NCBI GenBank assembly: GCA_045634085.1
Contig: JAZQZM010000015.1
Span: forward strand, 1 to 64,000
Source of the DNA: HGM04593 sp045634085
Lineage (GTDB): Bacteria; Bacteroidota; Bacteroidia; Bacteroidales; Bacteroidaceae
Reading direction: 5' to 3'
DNA length: 64,000 bases
Both the position numbers and the translations under genes were made by a program. Within the stretch, counting starts at the first letter, position 1. Each line of letters begins with the position of its first letter. This document shows positions 52,722 to 61,723 of this stretch, piece after piece. The notes under the pieces were generated by a model. It saw nothing but the letters and a program-made list of their open reading frames with translations. It was not told where the DNA came from and searched no databases.

Positions 52722-53507
52722 TTAGATCTGTTGACGGTTCGTGTTTGTTGTCATGGCCTCAATCATGCGGGTGTAGAGACTGTTCAGTTCCTCTACCTGC
52801 TGAGCCATCTTCTGTGTCTGCTCGTTTATCTGGTCAAGTGAGTTGAGCTGTCCGCTTGCATTGCGCAGCTGAATCTCGTATATTGCGTTCACGCCAGTGA
52901 GGTTGCGTCTCAGGGTCTCCATCTCCTCAAGATTCTCACCAAGCGCCTCGGTCTGTTTCGAAATCTGTGCAATAGCCTCGTTCAGTGTGCGTACCTGCTC
53001 AATGTATTCTTCGGTAACCTTGTCCATGTTGCTTACATTCTCAGCATTTGCAACCGGGAACTGCTGTGGAACTGTACCCTCAAATGCAGGCTGTACAACA
53101 GTGGTGCCTGTCTGTACAGGAGCCACGTTCACGTTCTCGCCACAGTCGGCAGTCTGGCTGCCTGCTACTGCGCCGCCGGCAACAATAGGACCGTTGATGA
53201 TTATTGGCTGTCCACCGGCAGTCTGTGCGTATGCTCCCGTTACGTTATTTGCCTCACTCTCTTCCTCAGCAACTTCGTAAGGACGTTCAAATGCCGAGAA
53301 GAAGAACACTAGTACCTCGGTACCCATACCCACAAAAAGCATGAGGTTGGCTCCTGCCAAGTGGGTTAGTTTGAATAGTGTACCAAGAATCACAATGGCC
53401 GCACCCCAACTGTATGCATAGTTCAGAATGGTCTTGCCACGCGGAGTGTCCATAAAATCCTGTATCTTGCTGATAATGCCTTTAGACTTTTTCATATGCT
53501 GTTTCAT
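52722..53507 (-). CDS. gldL: Type IX secretion motor protein GldL/PorL
   Basis: A 261-residue inner-membrane protein with two helices (~30-50 and ~58-75 with LFVGMGTEVLVFFFSAFE, where the conserved Glu acts in proton coupling). A long cytoplasmic coiled-coil region (~170-255) follows. ATGs at 53507 and 53495 are both possible; the second, MKKSKGII, resembles the usual GldL start. A Gly/Ala/Val-rich linker near 95-150 looks species-specific. Confidence 0.94.
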   Translation of the reverse strand: MKQHMKKSKGIISKIQDFMDTPRGKTILNYAYSWGAAIVILGTLFKLTHLAGANLMLFVGMGTEVLVFFFSAFERPYEVAEEESEANNVTGAYAQTAGGQPIIINGPIVAGGAVAGSQTADCGENVNVAPVQTGTTVVQPAFEGTVPQQFPVANAENVSNMDKVTEEYIEQVRTLNEAIAQISKQTEALGENLEEMETLRRNLTGVNAIYEIQLRNASGQLNSLDQINEQTQKMAQQVEELNSLYTRMIEAMTTNTNRQQI

Positions 53508-53533
53508 TCTTTATTGTCCTTTGTTTGGTTCGG

Positions 53534-54967
53534 TTATCTCTTGCGGTCGGTTCCTGCATAGCTGCGTACACAGCGGAAACCAATGTATGAACGTGACTCG
53601 TTCTGGTACTCCGAAGTTCTTGTAGCGCCCTGGATGAACTTGACGGGGTCCTTCCATGAACCTCCACGAACGGTCTTCTTCTTCATATAATAGGGGTCCT
53701 CTTTTGCTGCGCGGTAACGTAGGTCGGGATTGATGTCACTCATCTGCAGCACGCCGGCGTCAGTGTATACTGTCGATGTCCACTCGGCAACGTTGCCGGC
53801 CATGTCGTAGAGACCGTTTGAGTTTGCCGAGAATATTCCGCAACGCGATGTTATGAGGCTACCGTCCTTGGTGTAATTGCCTTCTCCCGGCTTGTAGTTA
53901 GCGTAGTAGCATCCCTGGTCACTCTTGGTGTCCTCCTGTTCCCATGGGAAACGGTTACCCTCCTTGCCGCGTGCAGCGTACTCCCACTCGACTTCCGATG
54001 GCAGACGGTAACGCTGTATCCATTTGGCCTGTGCTCCCATGCCCTTGAGCAGATACTCAGTACGCCATGCGCAGAAAGCATTGGCCTGCTCCCAGCTTAC
54101 GCCCACAACAGGGTAGTTGTCATAGTTGGGGTGGCTGAAGTAGAGCTGTAGGTATGTCTCGTTATTCGCATTGGGGAAATCATTTACCCAGCATGTAGTG
54201 TCGGGGTAGATGTTCACGATATAAGTGTTGAGGAAATCGTAAGGACTTGAGAGTGCGCGGTTGATAGTCTCTCTTACAATGTTGCCCTCGTCATCAATAT
54301 ATGCTGTGTCCTTTGAGATTGTGATGACCTCGTCATAGTTTACAGGAATGTCGGTATTGCGGTTGCGTTCCTCCGGTTTCAGACGGTTCTTGCGCAATGC
54401 AGCCTGAGTGTGGTCATAGATTTCGTAGCGGTAGTTCATCTGCGCCGCGTCAAGCATTTTTTCGCCTGTAATGGGGTTGACGATGTATACACTCTCAATA
54501 GCACGCTGCTCATCCTCTGAAGGCTTTTTCCAGGGGATGGGCTTCTTCCAGTTGAGGTATGGAGTGATGGGCTCGCCATACTCGTCTTCGGTTATCTTGA
54601 ATGTCTCGTCGCCGCCATATGCAGGGTCGGCGAGGCGTTCGCGGATAATGGAGTCGCGTACCCAGAATACAAATTGACGGTACTTGGCATTGGAAACCTC
54701 GGTCTCGTCCATCCAGAATGCATCTACCGAGATGTCCTTTGCAGGAGCACCGGTGCCCCAAAGCGAGTCACTCTTCTCGTCGCCCACCTTTATTGAGCCT
54801 CTTGGGATGAATACCATTCCGTAAGGATTAGGTTCGTTCACGGCAGTACCGCTTATTCCGGTAACTTCGCCGCCTTGCGAACTGCTCATTCCTGTGCGCG
54901 GGCTCAGACATGATGCCGCGGCGAATGAGAGAAGAACCATTGAGAAAAAGACTATTTTCTTCATCAT
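53534..54967 (-). CDS. gldK: Type IX secretion lipoprotein GldK/PorK
   Basis: A 477-residue outer-membrane lipoprotein (lipobox ending at Cys20) with an FGE-sulfatase-like fold (GMVFIPRGSIKVG, DAFWMDETEVSNAKYRQFV, RLPSEVEWEYAARG, GNVAEWTSTVY). Forms the periplasmic ring with GldN. FGE catalytic cysteines are not expected in this branch, where the domain is structural. It overlaps porP by 4 bp and precedes gldL by 26 bp. Confidence 0.95.
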   Translation of the reverse strand: MMKKIVFFSMVLLSFAAASCLSPRTGMSSSQGGEVTGISGTAVNEPNPYGMVFIPRGSIKVGDEKSDSLWGTGAPAKDISVDAFWMDETEVSNAKYRQFVFWVRDSIIRERLADPAYGGDETFKITEDEYGEPITPYLNWKKPIPWKKPSEDEQRAIESVYIVNPITGEKMLDAAQMNYRYEIYDHTQAALRKNRLKPEERNRNTDIPVNYDEVITISKDTAYIDDEGNIVRETINRALSSPYDFLNTYIVNIYPDTTCWVNDFPNANNETYLQLYFSHPNYDNYPVVGVSWEQANAFCAWRTEYLLKGMGAQAKWIQRYRLPSEVEWEYAARGKEGNRFPWEQEDTKSDQGCYYANYKPGEGNYTKDGSLITSRCGIFSANSNGLYDMAGNVAEWTSTVYTDAGVLQMSDINPDLRYRAAKEDPYYMKKKTVRGGSWKDPVKFIQGATRTSEYQNESRSYIGFRCVRSYAGTDRKR

Positions 54968-55905
54968 TGCAATATTCTTATACTGTTATGTTTATTCTTT
55001 TCTTTCTTGAAAATGTCAAGGTTAATCTGGTATCCCAGAAAAATGTCGTGGCTGCCGTTGGCTGCTCCGATGCCCGATGTGAACAGTTCGTATCCGTAGC
55101 TTGCCGTTATGTTCATCATCTCCATGCCCACAAAGAAGGTTACAGATACGTCCGGACTGTATGTGAGGCCGCCAAAGAATTGCTTGTTGTCATAGTCATA
55201 TGTTCCTCGGGCCGTTATGTCGGCACGCCACGATACAAAATCAGTCATCACCTGCAATGAGGGCTGTACTGATATTAACGTATTTTTTATCGGTATATTG
55301 CCTCCGGCAGTGAAATTAAAGTATTGTGATATCTCAACCTCGTTCTTTTCGCCCAGAAGTATGGTGGGCGCATTAAGGTGGAGACCCGATACTCCTGCGT
55401 AGAAATATTTGTGCTGGTAGAGTATTCCTGCGCCGAAATCGAACGAGTTGCCGTTGGCATTGCCACTGGGGAACGCCGGGTCGTTGCTGTCGCCTCCGAA
55501 CTCTATGCCCTTGCTGTCGAATGCACTGTTGAGTATGCCTATCTGCGCTCCTGCCGCCAGTCTGCCGCCGAACAACTTGAAACCGTAGGCATAGTTGAGG
55601 TAGATGTGCTGGTTGGTGAACATACCTATGTCGTCGTTCAATGCGCCAAGTCCAAGGTTGTGGTCGCCGCGCACAAATGGTATTGGCGCGTCAATGTTCA
55701 GGAGCATGCTCTTTGGGTTGTTCTCAAACCCCGATAGCTGGTTGCTGTAGGCGGCGTATGCAAACATCTTCTGTTCGGCACCAGCACCTGCCGGGTTGTA
55801 GAAGTTGAGCATCTTCCAGTAGTGTGTGAAGTGCACGTCATATTGCGCGCGTACGGTTGTGAACGCGCCGATGGTCATCGTGAGTATGAACAGCCACTTC
55901 TTCAT
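54964..55905 (-). CDS. porP: PorP/SprF-family type IX secretion outer-membrane protein
   Basis: A 313-residue outer-membrane barrel with signal peptide. It has the family's opening motif (QYDVHFTHYWKMLNFYNPAGAG) and the segment MLNIDAPIPF...HNLGLGALNDDIGMF. First gene of the porP-gldKLMN operon, overlapping gldK by 4 bp; this order matches the Porphyromonas por locus. PorP supports assembly of the export machine and anchors cargo on some surfaces. Confidence 0.94.
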   Translation of the reverse strand: MKKWLFILTMTIGAFTTVRAQYDVHFTHYWKMLNFYNPAGAGAEQKMFAYAAYSNQLSGFENNPKSMLLNIDAPIPFVRGDHNLGLGALNDDIGMFTNQHIYLNYAYGFKLFGGRLAAGAQIGILNSAFDSKGIEFGGDSNDPAFPSGNANGNSFDFGAGILYQHKYFYAGVSGLHLNAPTILLGEKNEVEISQYFNFTAGGNIPIKNTLISVQPSLQVMTDFVSWRADITARGTYDYDNKQFFGGLTYSPDVSVTFFVGMEMMNITASYGYELFTSGIGAANGSHDIFLGYQINLDIFKKEKNKHNSIRILQ

Positions 55906-56026
55906 TTTGCTTGAATCACCTGTTTACTAACGCAAAAAATGCCTGTATATTATAACATTGCATTGCATTAGATATATACGCCCGGTAAAATTATACAAAA
56001 TTGCATCAAATTTTGAAAAAAAACAA

Positions 56027-56048
56027 TACCGCCAGTCACTTGGCGGTA
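56027..56048 (-). terminator. Minus-strand terminator upstream of porP
   Basis: TACCGCCA (56027-56034) and TGGCGGTA (56041-56048) form an 8-bp stem. On the minus strand TTGTTTTTTTT follows, isolating porP from transcription of the calycin-like operon. Confidence 0.7.
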
Positions 56049-56060
56049 GTAAGTAGGATA

Positions 56061-56095
56061 AAAAACGTGGCAAACGGTTGTTTTGCCACGTTTTT
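56061..56095. terminator. Second terminator in the porP upstream gap
   Basis: AAAAACGTGGCAAA (56061-56074) and TTTGCCACGTTTTT (56082-56095) form a strong stem that is T-tailed in both directions. With the hairpin at 56027 and the duplicated segment at 56117 it fills most of the 331-base gap 55906-56236; I see no convincing porP promoter. Confidence 0.75.
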
Positions 56096-56116
56096 ATGTG
56101 ATAATGCTGTCGGCTC

Positions 56117-56143
56117 AATTACTTTACATGTGTCTTTTTGCCA
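56117..56143 (-). repeat. Duplicated 3' end of the calycin-like gene
   Basis: These 27 bases match 56235-56261, the stop-codon end of the adjacent gene, at 25 positions. Read on the minus strand they encode TGKKTHVK-stop, compared with NGKKTLLK-stop in the gene. A coding remnant or a copy of the T9SS signal's last residues. Confidence 0.65.
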
Positions 56144-56236
56144 GTTGGCTCGCTTTTTTACCAGCGCCCCGCGGCGCGCAACCTGTGCCTGCGCTACCCG
56201 CGACTATCCGCTAAAAAGCTCACCGATAGCAAAAAA

Positions 56237-57238
56237 TTACTTTAGAAGTGTCTTTTTGCCATTTACAATGTAGATGCCTGCTGCAGTGACAGTCTCAATG
56301 CGGCGGCCTGTAATGTCGTATATTACGTCAGTGCCGTTCTCTGCTGTGATGCCTTCGATGCCTGCAAGGTCTTCCTGGCCGAACTTTACGTTGATTGTCT
56401 GGCCCAGCATTGCAGTCATGTCAATGTCGATGTTGCAGTAGAGCTTGTACTCGGTCATCTTGCCTGTCATGTCAACAGGAACATCGCCGAGCATTGGACC
56501 AAGCCACTCTTCTGCTTCAATGCTGCCCTCTGTGATGACAATGTCCTGCTTTGTGGCGAAATTCTGTACACCGTCAACGTTCTCTGTTGCAATATTGTGG
56601 AGTACAATGTTTCCTACAGAAATGACATCTTCTTCATTGGCAAGCATGAAGTTGTTGAGTGAGAGTGTGTATGTGCCGTCAATCTTCTCGTCTACATTGA
56701 TGGTTGCGCGCTGCTGGGTAGACATTCCGTTGATTGTGACAACAAGGTCATCCTCATAGCTGCGGGCAACCTTTATGTCCTTGCCGAACTCAACATCGAT
56801 AACCTGTCCAAGAGCTTCGGTAAGGTCAATGTTGATTGTGCAGTAGAGTGAACCGTCGGTCATCTTGCCCTTGAGGTCAATTGTGATCTCAGTAAGCATG
56901 TCGGCGAGCCAGAAACTTGATTCTTCAGAGTCTCCTGCTGTGAGGGGCACAGTCTGCTTGCTTGCGAAATTGTCAATGCCATCGGCTGTCTGGTAGCTGA
57001 TGCCTGGAACAACGATGTTGCCTACGGGTATTGCATCCTCGCCCGAAACCATAATGAAGTTCAGCAATGACAAAGTGTATGTGCCGTCGGTCTTTGGCTC
57101 AACGTTGATTGTTGTCTGCATCGGGTCGCTTACAACATCATTGATTGTAACGACCAGTTCATCGGTGTAAGTCTTTGTCTGTGCGGTTGCAAACATTGCT
57201 GTGAGTGCAACTGCCATTGAGAGTAAAAATTTCTTCAT
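56237..57238 (-). CDS. Two-repeat calycin-like secreted protein with T9SS C-terminal signal
   Basis: A 333-residue protein from the ATG at 57238 with a signal peptide (ending FATA|Q). Two homologous repeats of ~130 residues follow (each with DELVVTIND/DDLVVTING, DGTYTLSL.NF, and a GKMT..LYC.I.ID strand), matching calycin-like (PF13944-type) domains. The last ~35 residues (VIYDITGRRIETVTAAGIYIVNGKK) are a T9SS type A sorting signal, so it should be exported by the adjacent machinery. Last gene of a three-gene operon. Confidence 0.82.
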   Translation of the reverse strand: MKKFLLSMAVALTAMFATAQTKTYTDELVVTINDVVSDPMQTTINVEPKTDGTYTLSLLNFIMVSGEDAIPVGNIVVPGISYQTADGIDNFASKQTVPLTAGDSEESSFWLADMLTEITIDLKGKMTDGSLYCTINIDLTEALGQVIDVEFGKDIKVARSYEDDLVVTINGMSTQQRATINVDEKIDGTYTLSLNNFMLANEEDVISVGNIVLHNIATENVDGVQNFATKQDIVITEGSIEAEEWLGPMLGDVPVDMTGKMTEYKLYCNIDIDMTAMLGQTINVKFGQEDLAGIEGITAENGTDVIYDITGRRIETVTAAGIYIVNGKKTLLK

Positions 57239-57272
57239 AAGCAATAATTTTATGTTTGTTTCAGTTTTCTAT

Positions 57273-58052
57273 TCAGAACAAATAAGTGAATCCAAAAGTT
57301 CCATAAATGGGGTAGAGCGGGAATGTCACGCTGCTGAAATCTTTGGGGAATATTCCATTCATGCTCCACTGCAGGTTGGCAAAAAGGGCAAGGTGCTCAT
57401 ATGCGCGGTATTCACCACCGGCCTGCACTCCCCAGTTGAACTTGCGTATGTCGCCACTGAAGTCATATTTTGCACTTGTCACTTCGGCCTTTTCACCGGT
57501 GGGATTCTGGTCGCGTATGTAGCCGTCATAAGCCTCTCCGCTGAATTCGCCGTCGAGCAGGTATGATGCGTATGCACCTGCCGATACGTTCCACCTCTCA
57601 TTTATCCTGTACACTGCAAGTACCGGAAGCGTGAGGTATGTATTCTTTACGCTGGTCTTTACTTTGCCAGTCCATGCACCCTGTACCTTTCCGCTACCGT
57701 CGGTGTTCCAAGCCTCCATGTGGTAGTTCTTTGTCTTTGCTCTGGTGGTCATGCCCTTTGTCTCAAGCCTTATACCCCAGCGTATGCCCCAGGGCGATTC
57801 CTTGAAACTCTTCTCTACCGTACCCTCGATTGCGAGGTTAAGTCCCGGATTGTAGCTCTCGATTCCGCGTATTTCGCGTGGAAGCGGCAACGGTGCAGTA
57901 CCGCCGATATTGTAGCCCGCACTCAGGCGTATGTGCCACCCTTTAAGGGCAGCTTTGATGATGTTGTTGTCCCTGTCGCCAATCTCTTTTGTCTGTGCAA
58001 CAGCAGAGAGTGCTATGAATGATGCAAAGAATGCAATGATAATCTTTTTCAT
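57273..58052 (-). CDS. Outer-membrane beta-barrel protein
   Basis: A 259-residue protein with signal peptide (MKKIIIAFFASFIALSAVAQ). Beta-strand patterns (WHIRLSAGYNIGG, WGIRWGIRLETKGM, FNWGVQAGGEYRAYEHLALFANLQW) end in a terminal Phe (GTFGFTYLF), typical of PorT/OmpX-like barrels. It lies 27 bp after the PCMD gene and 34 bp before the calycin-like gene, suggesting a surface assembly encoded as a unit. Function otherwise unknown. Confidence 0.8.
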   Translation of the reverse strand: MKKIIIAFFASFIALSAVAQTKEIGDRDNNIIKAALKGWHIRLSAGYNIGGTAPLPLPREIRGIESYNPGLNLAIEGTVEKSFKESPWGIRWGIRLETKGMTTRAKTKNYHMEAWNTDGSGKVQGAWTGKVKTSVKNTYLTLPVLAVYRINERWNVSAGAYASYLLDGEFSGEAYDGYIRDQNPTGEKAEVTSAKYDFSGDIRKFNWGVQAGGEYRAYEHLALFANLQWSMNGIFPKDFSSVTFPLYPIYGTFGFTYLF

Positions 58053-58079
58053 ATTGTCGCGTTTCGCCGTTTTTGCGGG

Positions 58080-59234
58080 TTATTTGTCGTTCCAGTTTAT
58101 CTTCAGCTCGTCAATATACAGCGTGCTGCCTATTGCTCCCTCAAAGAAGGCACCCTCCTTGCTTGAACTTGCAACGACTGTTATCGCATATTCGCCCTTT
58201 TCCAGTTTCTCTTGGTCAAATGCCTTGCCGTTTACTGCTGTGTAGGGGATTTCGAACGCAGTCCACTCCTGGGGCTCGCCAGGGTTCTGCAGCTCGGCAA
58301 CCAATACTATCCTGTCGCTTGAAAGTACGTTTGAACCGTCAAGTGTCACAATGTCTGCAGGGTCAACCTCGTAAAGAACCGAATAGATGGCACATGTATC
58401 TCTGCGCCCGGCAACCTCTTCTTTCGCCTTGTCGGTGAAGGTCTCTCCTGGCGTGTATTTGTAGTATCCGGTAAGCGAGAGTGGTTCGCTTGGTGCTATT
58501 GTCATGCCGAAACGTGTAGCCTCAAGAGGCTTCTTCATTGCATTGGCGCTAAGGAACTCACCAATGAAGATGTTTCCGGCTGCAATTGGCATGCCTGCCA
58601 TCTTGCCAAAAGAACCTGTGTCGCGGGTTGTGAGTTTGATGCAGTGCCCCTTATATCCGGCAGAGTCGGCCGATGTAGGGAAGTCCTCTGGTGTCTTGCC
58701 CTTTCCCGTGAAGGAAAATCCGGCATTGCCGCTTGCCCACCAGTTGAGTCTTGTACCGTTGGCATCAACCTCATACCACACATTGTATTTGCCTTTGGGT
58801 GCCGGTTGGTCAAGTTCAAAGTTCTCGAATGAGAATACGGCTTCGGTGTCAATTACTGTCTGCTTTGTGAATGAGACTCTGTAACTCTTGTTCCAGTTTC
58901 CGTCTTCCGATGTTACCATGTAATACATGTACACACCACGGTCGCCGTTCTCTTCAATGCGTTCTTCCTTTGAGATATGTGCTCCGTGTGTCAGTTCGAA
59001 CTGCGGATTGAACTGCTTGAGTGAGTCAATACTTGTATCCTCCTTTACGTAAAACCTGACATCGTAGTTGCTTATGATTGGTTTACCCGACAGGATTTCC
59101 TTGTGTTCCTCCAGCCATGCCGCCTTTACCGCCAATATGTCGCACTCTGCATTTGGTGCTTCGTCTCTGATACATGATGCAAGTGTCGTAAGGATAAGGA
59201 GAAGCAATGCTGTGAATATGTTTTTCTTAGTCAT
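58080..59234 (-). CDS. PCMD-domain lipoprotein
   Basis: A 384-residue lipoprotein (Cys21 after MTKKNIFTALLLLILTTLAS). A short N-terminal domain (~25-130) precedes the putative carbohydrate metabolism domain PCMD (~145-384; FENFELD...NVWYE, GHCIKLTTRDTG, AGNIFIGEF, and LYIDELKINW at the end). PCMD has a jelly-roll carbohydrate-binding-like fold; no enzymatic role is established. First gene of the operon with the barrel and T9SS-cargo gene. Confidence 0.85.
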   Translation of the reverse strand: MTKKNIFTALLLLILTTLASCIRDEAPNAECDILAVKAAWLEEHKEILSGKPIISNYDVRFYVKEDTSIDSLKQFNPQFELTHGAHISKEERIEENGDRGVYMYYMVTSEDGNWNKSYRVSFTKQTVIDTEAVFSFENFELDQPAPKGKYNVWYEVDANGTRLNWWASGNAGFSFTGKGKTPEDFPTSADSAGYKGHCIKLTTRDTGSFGKMAGMPIAAGNIFIGEFLSANAMKKPLEATRFGMTIAPSEPLSLTGYYKYTPGETFTDKAKEEVAGRRDTCAIYSVLYEVDPADIVTLDGSNVLSSDRIVLVAELQNPGEPQEWTAFEIPYTAVNGKAFDQEKLEKGEYAITVVASSSKEGAFFEGAIGSTLYIDELKINWNDK

Positions 59235-59260
59235 AATTGCGCAAAATTGTATTCAATGTG

Positions 59261-59268
59261 CAAAAATA
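59261..59268 (-). promoter_or_regulatory. Promoter element for the PCMD operon
   Basis: Minus-strand TATTTTTG (59268-59261) matches TAnnTTTG, ~27 bases before the ATG. A TTG (59287-59285) lies 16 bases further upstream, a little close. Confidence 0.55.
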
Positions 59269-59330
59269 ACTAAAAAACTCTCTGCAACGAATGTTTTTAT
59301 TGTGTTTTGCTTGTTATTTAACATTTATAG

Positions 59331-59360
59331 ACAAAAAACATCAGCGTACTGCTGATGTTT
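59331..59360 (-). terminator. Terminator of the STAS-kinase/phosphatase operon
   Basis: AAACATCAGC (59336-59345), loop of five, GCTGATGTTT (59351-59360). On the minus strand the stem runs into TTTTTTG. Confidence 0.75.
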
Positions 59361-59439
59361 AAAGTGAATGAAATGAAATCCTTGATATCGTTCTGCTCCA
59401 TTCGAACGGTATTTGACTCCTTCAAAACTACTTCCGGTT

Positions 59440-60330
59440 TCATTTGGCCAGGACCATCGGTTCCAGATATCTTTCGCGCAAGAGTGTCATCATTTCCGGA
59501 GTCACTCCTATGCATTCCGTGAGATAGTTCCTGAGTGAGCCGTATCTTGCATCAATCTTTTTCAAAGTCTTCTCAAAGATGGCCGGATTGGCACCGATGA
59601 GAGTGTTTATGGCGGTTCTTTGTGCTTCACTCTTTGTCTCTATTCTTGCCACATGGGGGTCATAGTACTCCTTTGACAGAGTGAAATCGGCCATTATAAG
59701 GCCGTGGTCGGCACCTAAGGCTGCCAGAAGCATTGCCGATGCGCAACCGGCACGGTCCTTGCCCTGAGTGCAATGCCATAGCACTGCACCATCTTCGGGC
59801 TGCATTGTAGTGAGGTCGGCAAAGAACCGGCGATACACCTCCTGTGACGATTCGTCAAAGAATATCATGTCGTATATGTTTTCACACATCGCTTGAATGG
59901 CAGGGTGCTCGGCATTCTCAAGCAACATTAGTACCAGCTCATTCTCCTTCCTGATTTTGACGCTGTCTTTTGTCTCACCTTTGTTAAAAGACAATGATAG
60001 TGGCAGGTATGTCGCGTCTCCGGGAATGATGTCAGGAGCAGCCAGAGCCTCTTCTTGGCCACGGAAATCGTAGATGCGCTGAAGCCTATATTTTTTGGCA
60101 AGGCGGATGGAATCTTCTTCGGACAGTCCCGATAATCTGGCACTGCGAAGCAACAGCCCTTCCTTTACCCTTTTGTCGCCTATCCTGTAGCCTCCTAATT
60201 GCCTGGCATTATGAACGCTGGCAAGCCCTATCTGCTGGTTCTCCAGATGAAGTTCCTGGTTTTCGGGATATGTATTGCAAGAGACAAGCATCAGTAATAT
60301 ATATGCAATGGCATTAAATGAACGGACCAT
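59440..60330 (-). CDS. Tyrosine-protein phosphatase-like lipoprotein
   Basis: A 296-residue protein of the Y_phosphatase3 (SIW14/PTP-like) family. The active-site loop HCTQGKDRAG is at 186-195, with nucleophile Cys187 and Arg193; the general-acid region is less clear. The N-terminal NARQLGGYRIGD and YDFRGQEE segments are typical. The signal ends in LVSC with lipid-carrying Cys18, so it should face the periplasm or surface. It starts 5 bp after the STAS-kinase gene. Substrates may be phosphoproteins or phosphoinositide-like compounds. Confidence 0.87.
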   Translation of the reverse strand: MVRSFNAIAYILLMLVSCNTYPENQELHLENQQIGLASVHNARQLGGYRIGDKRVKEGLLLRSARLSGLSEEDSIRLAKKYRLQRIYDFRGQEEALAAPDIIPGDATYLPLSLSFNKGETKDSVKIRKENELVLMLLENAEHPAIQAMCENIYDMIFFDESSQEVYRRFFADLTTMQPEDGAVLWHCTQGKDRAGCASAMLLAALGADHGLIMADFTLSKEYYDPHVARIETKSEAQRTAINTLIGANPAIFEKTLKKIDARYGSLRNYLTECIGVTPEMMTLLRERYLEPMVLAK

Positions 60331-60335
60331 ATCTG

Positions 60336-61538
60336 TTACAAGTTGTCTACTACGTTTACCAGGTATCTTACACCCCCGACAATGTTCTGTATGTTGGGGA
60401 AGAACACCTTGCGTGCCATGTCAATGATTGCAGGGCGGTATTTCTCAGTGTTCTTCGAGTTGAAACCTATGGCAAAAACTGTGCGTATGAGTCGCAGGGC
60501 ATCCATCATGGAGCCGAACTTCTGAATCATCTCCGGGTCTTCTGTCCTGAAATACTTTTTTATGAAGCACTCTTTGAGAAGTGCGACCGTAGCATTGTCC
60601 ATGCCGGCAATGCCCATTATCATCTCATCGGTTCTCATTCCGTTGAGGATTACAGCGATTGAAATAAGGTCATAGATAGGATGGCCTACGCCCATCTGCT
60701 CCATGTCGATCCAGAGCATCTCGCCGTCCTGTATCATCAGGTTCTTCGGGTGGGCGTCGCAGTGTACGAGCCTGTCACCTTCGGGCAGTGCGTCAAGAAT
60801 CTGCTTCAAGCACTCTCCCTCCTCCTCGGTAAAGTATATTGATGCGTTTTTGACCTGATTACGGTAGTTTTCTTTGGCGCTGGTGAATATCGGGTTATCG
60901 GTGCGGATAGAGTGGAGCAAGTTGAGCTGTCCGATATATTTCTCGGTGAGTTCCTCCATGCGCTCCGGTTCGTTCTGCATGGTCTCGCCCAAAGTGAGGC
61001 TTTTGATGGTTTCATATACGACACCGCGTCGGCCCTCGCCGCAATCGACAATGTCGAATGATATGGCTGTAGGGATGCCCAGAAGGAATGCCTCCTTGGC
61101 CTTTGCGAGTTCCTTGTCAAGACCCTCGTATGTCTCGGGGTTGTAGTTGACCTTGACAATCTCATCTTCGCTTACTCTGTATACGGCACCGTTGCCGCCA
61201 AGGCCGATTCTTTCGCACTTGTCCAGGTCGATCTTACGCAATGCCTTTGTGATATTAATGATTCTTGAGAATCCGGTCATCTCAAAGACACTGTATACTG
61301 ATGCCGGTACATTCTCTATCCTGAAATTCTTTTCACTCTTCGCAATCTTGAGTATTGTGCGAAGGCCGCTTGATGCAATATATTGAAGCTCTGTCGCGTC
61401 AAGAACCATACTGCTATGCTGGTTGTTCTTGCATATTTCTATGATTTCGGCCTCGAACCTGATGGAATTTTCGGTATCAAGTCTTCCTGATAATGTTACA
61501 TAAAGGCAATCATTGTCCAATCTGTAATTATAGTCCAT
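60336..61538 (-). CDS. STAS domain fused to aminoglycoside-phosphotransferase-like kinase
   Basis: A 400-residue cytoplasmic protein. Residues ~1-100 are a STAS (anti-sigma-antagonist) domain with Asp47 and the phosphorylatable Ser in ASSGLR (56/57). Residues ~105-400 are a kinase of the aminoglycoside phosphotransferase superfamily: glycine loop GLGGNGAVY (112-120), Lys129, catalytic HCDAHPKN (259-266) and metal-binding Asp in WIDME (278). The arrangement matches the TIGR02172 family, whose substrate is unknown. Paired with a phosphatase gene 5 bp downstream. Confidence 0.83.
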   Translation of the reverse strand: MDYNYRLDNDCLYVTLSGRLDTENSIRFEAEIIEICKNNQHSSMVLDATELQYIASSGLRTILKIAKSEKNFRIENVPASVYSVFEMTGFSRIINITKALRKIDLDKCERIGLGGNGAVYRVSEDEIVKVNYNPETYEGLDKELAKAKEAFLLGIPTAISFDIVDCGEGRRGVVYETIKSLTLGETMQNEPERMEELTEKYIGQLNLLHSIRTDNPIFTSAKENYRNQVKNASIYFTEEEGECLKQILDALPEGDRLVHCDAHPKNLMIQDGEMLWIDMEQMGVGHPIYDLISIAVILNGMRTDEMIMGIAGMDNATVALLKECFIKKYFRTEDPEMIQKFGSMMDALRLIRTVFAIGFNSKNTEKYRPAIIDMARKVFFPNIQNIVGGVRYLVNVVDNL

Positions 61539-61692
61539 AATATTTCTTAATTGTTAATTGATAAAATCGTTGAACCTGTTTTTGGTGAAGTCATATTGGC
61601 GAGAAATCCTGTGCTGCAGATGTACTGCGGCCGCTGCAGATATCGCAGCCAACCAGCCTTGGCACTCTTCTATAATCTTGAAAACCACGATG

Positions 61693-61723
61693 CAAAGTTA
61701 ATGAAATGCGCAAATACTTCAAA
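61693..61723 (-). promoter_or_regulatory. Consensus promoter of the STAS-kinase operon
   Basis: Minus-strand TTTG (61723-61720), 19 bases, TAACTTTG (61700-61693) is the full Bacteroidetes consensus. It lies ~155 bases before the ATG, implying a long leader. The rest of the 338-base gap 61539-61876 shows nothing I can assign. Confidence 0.75.
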
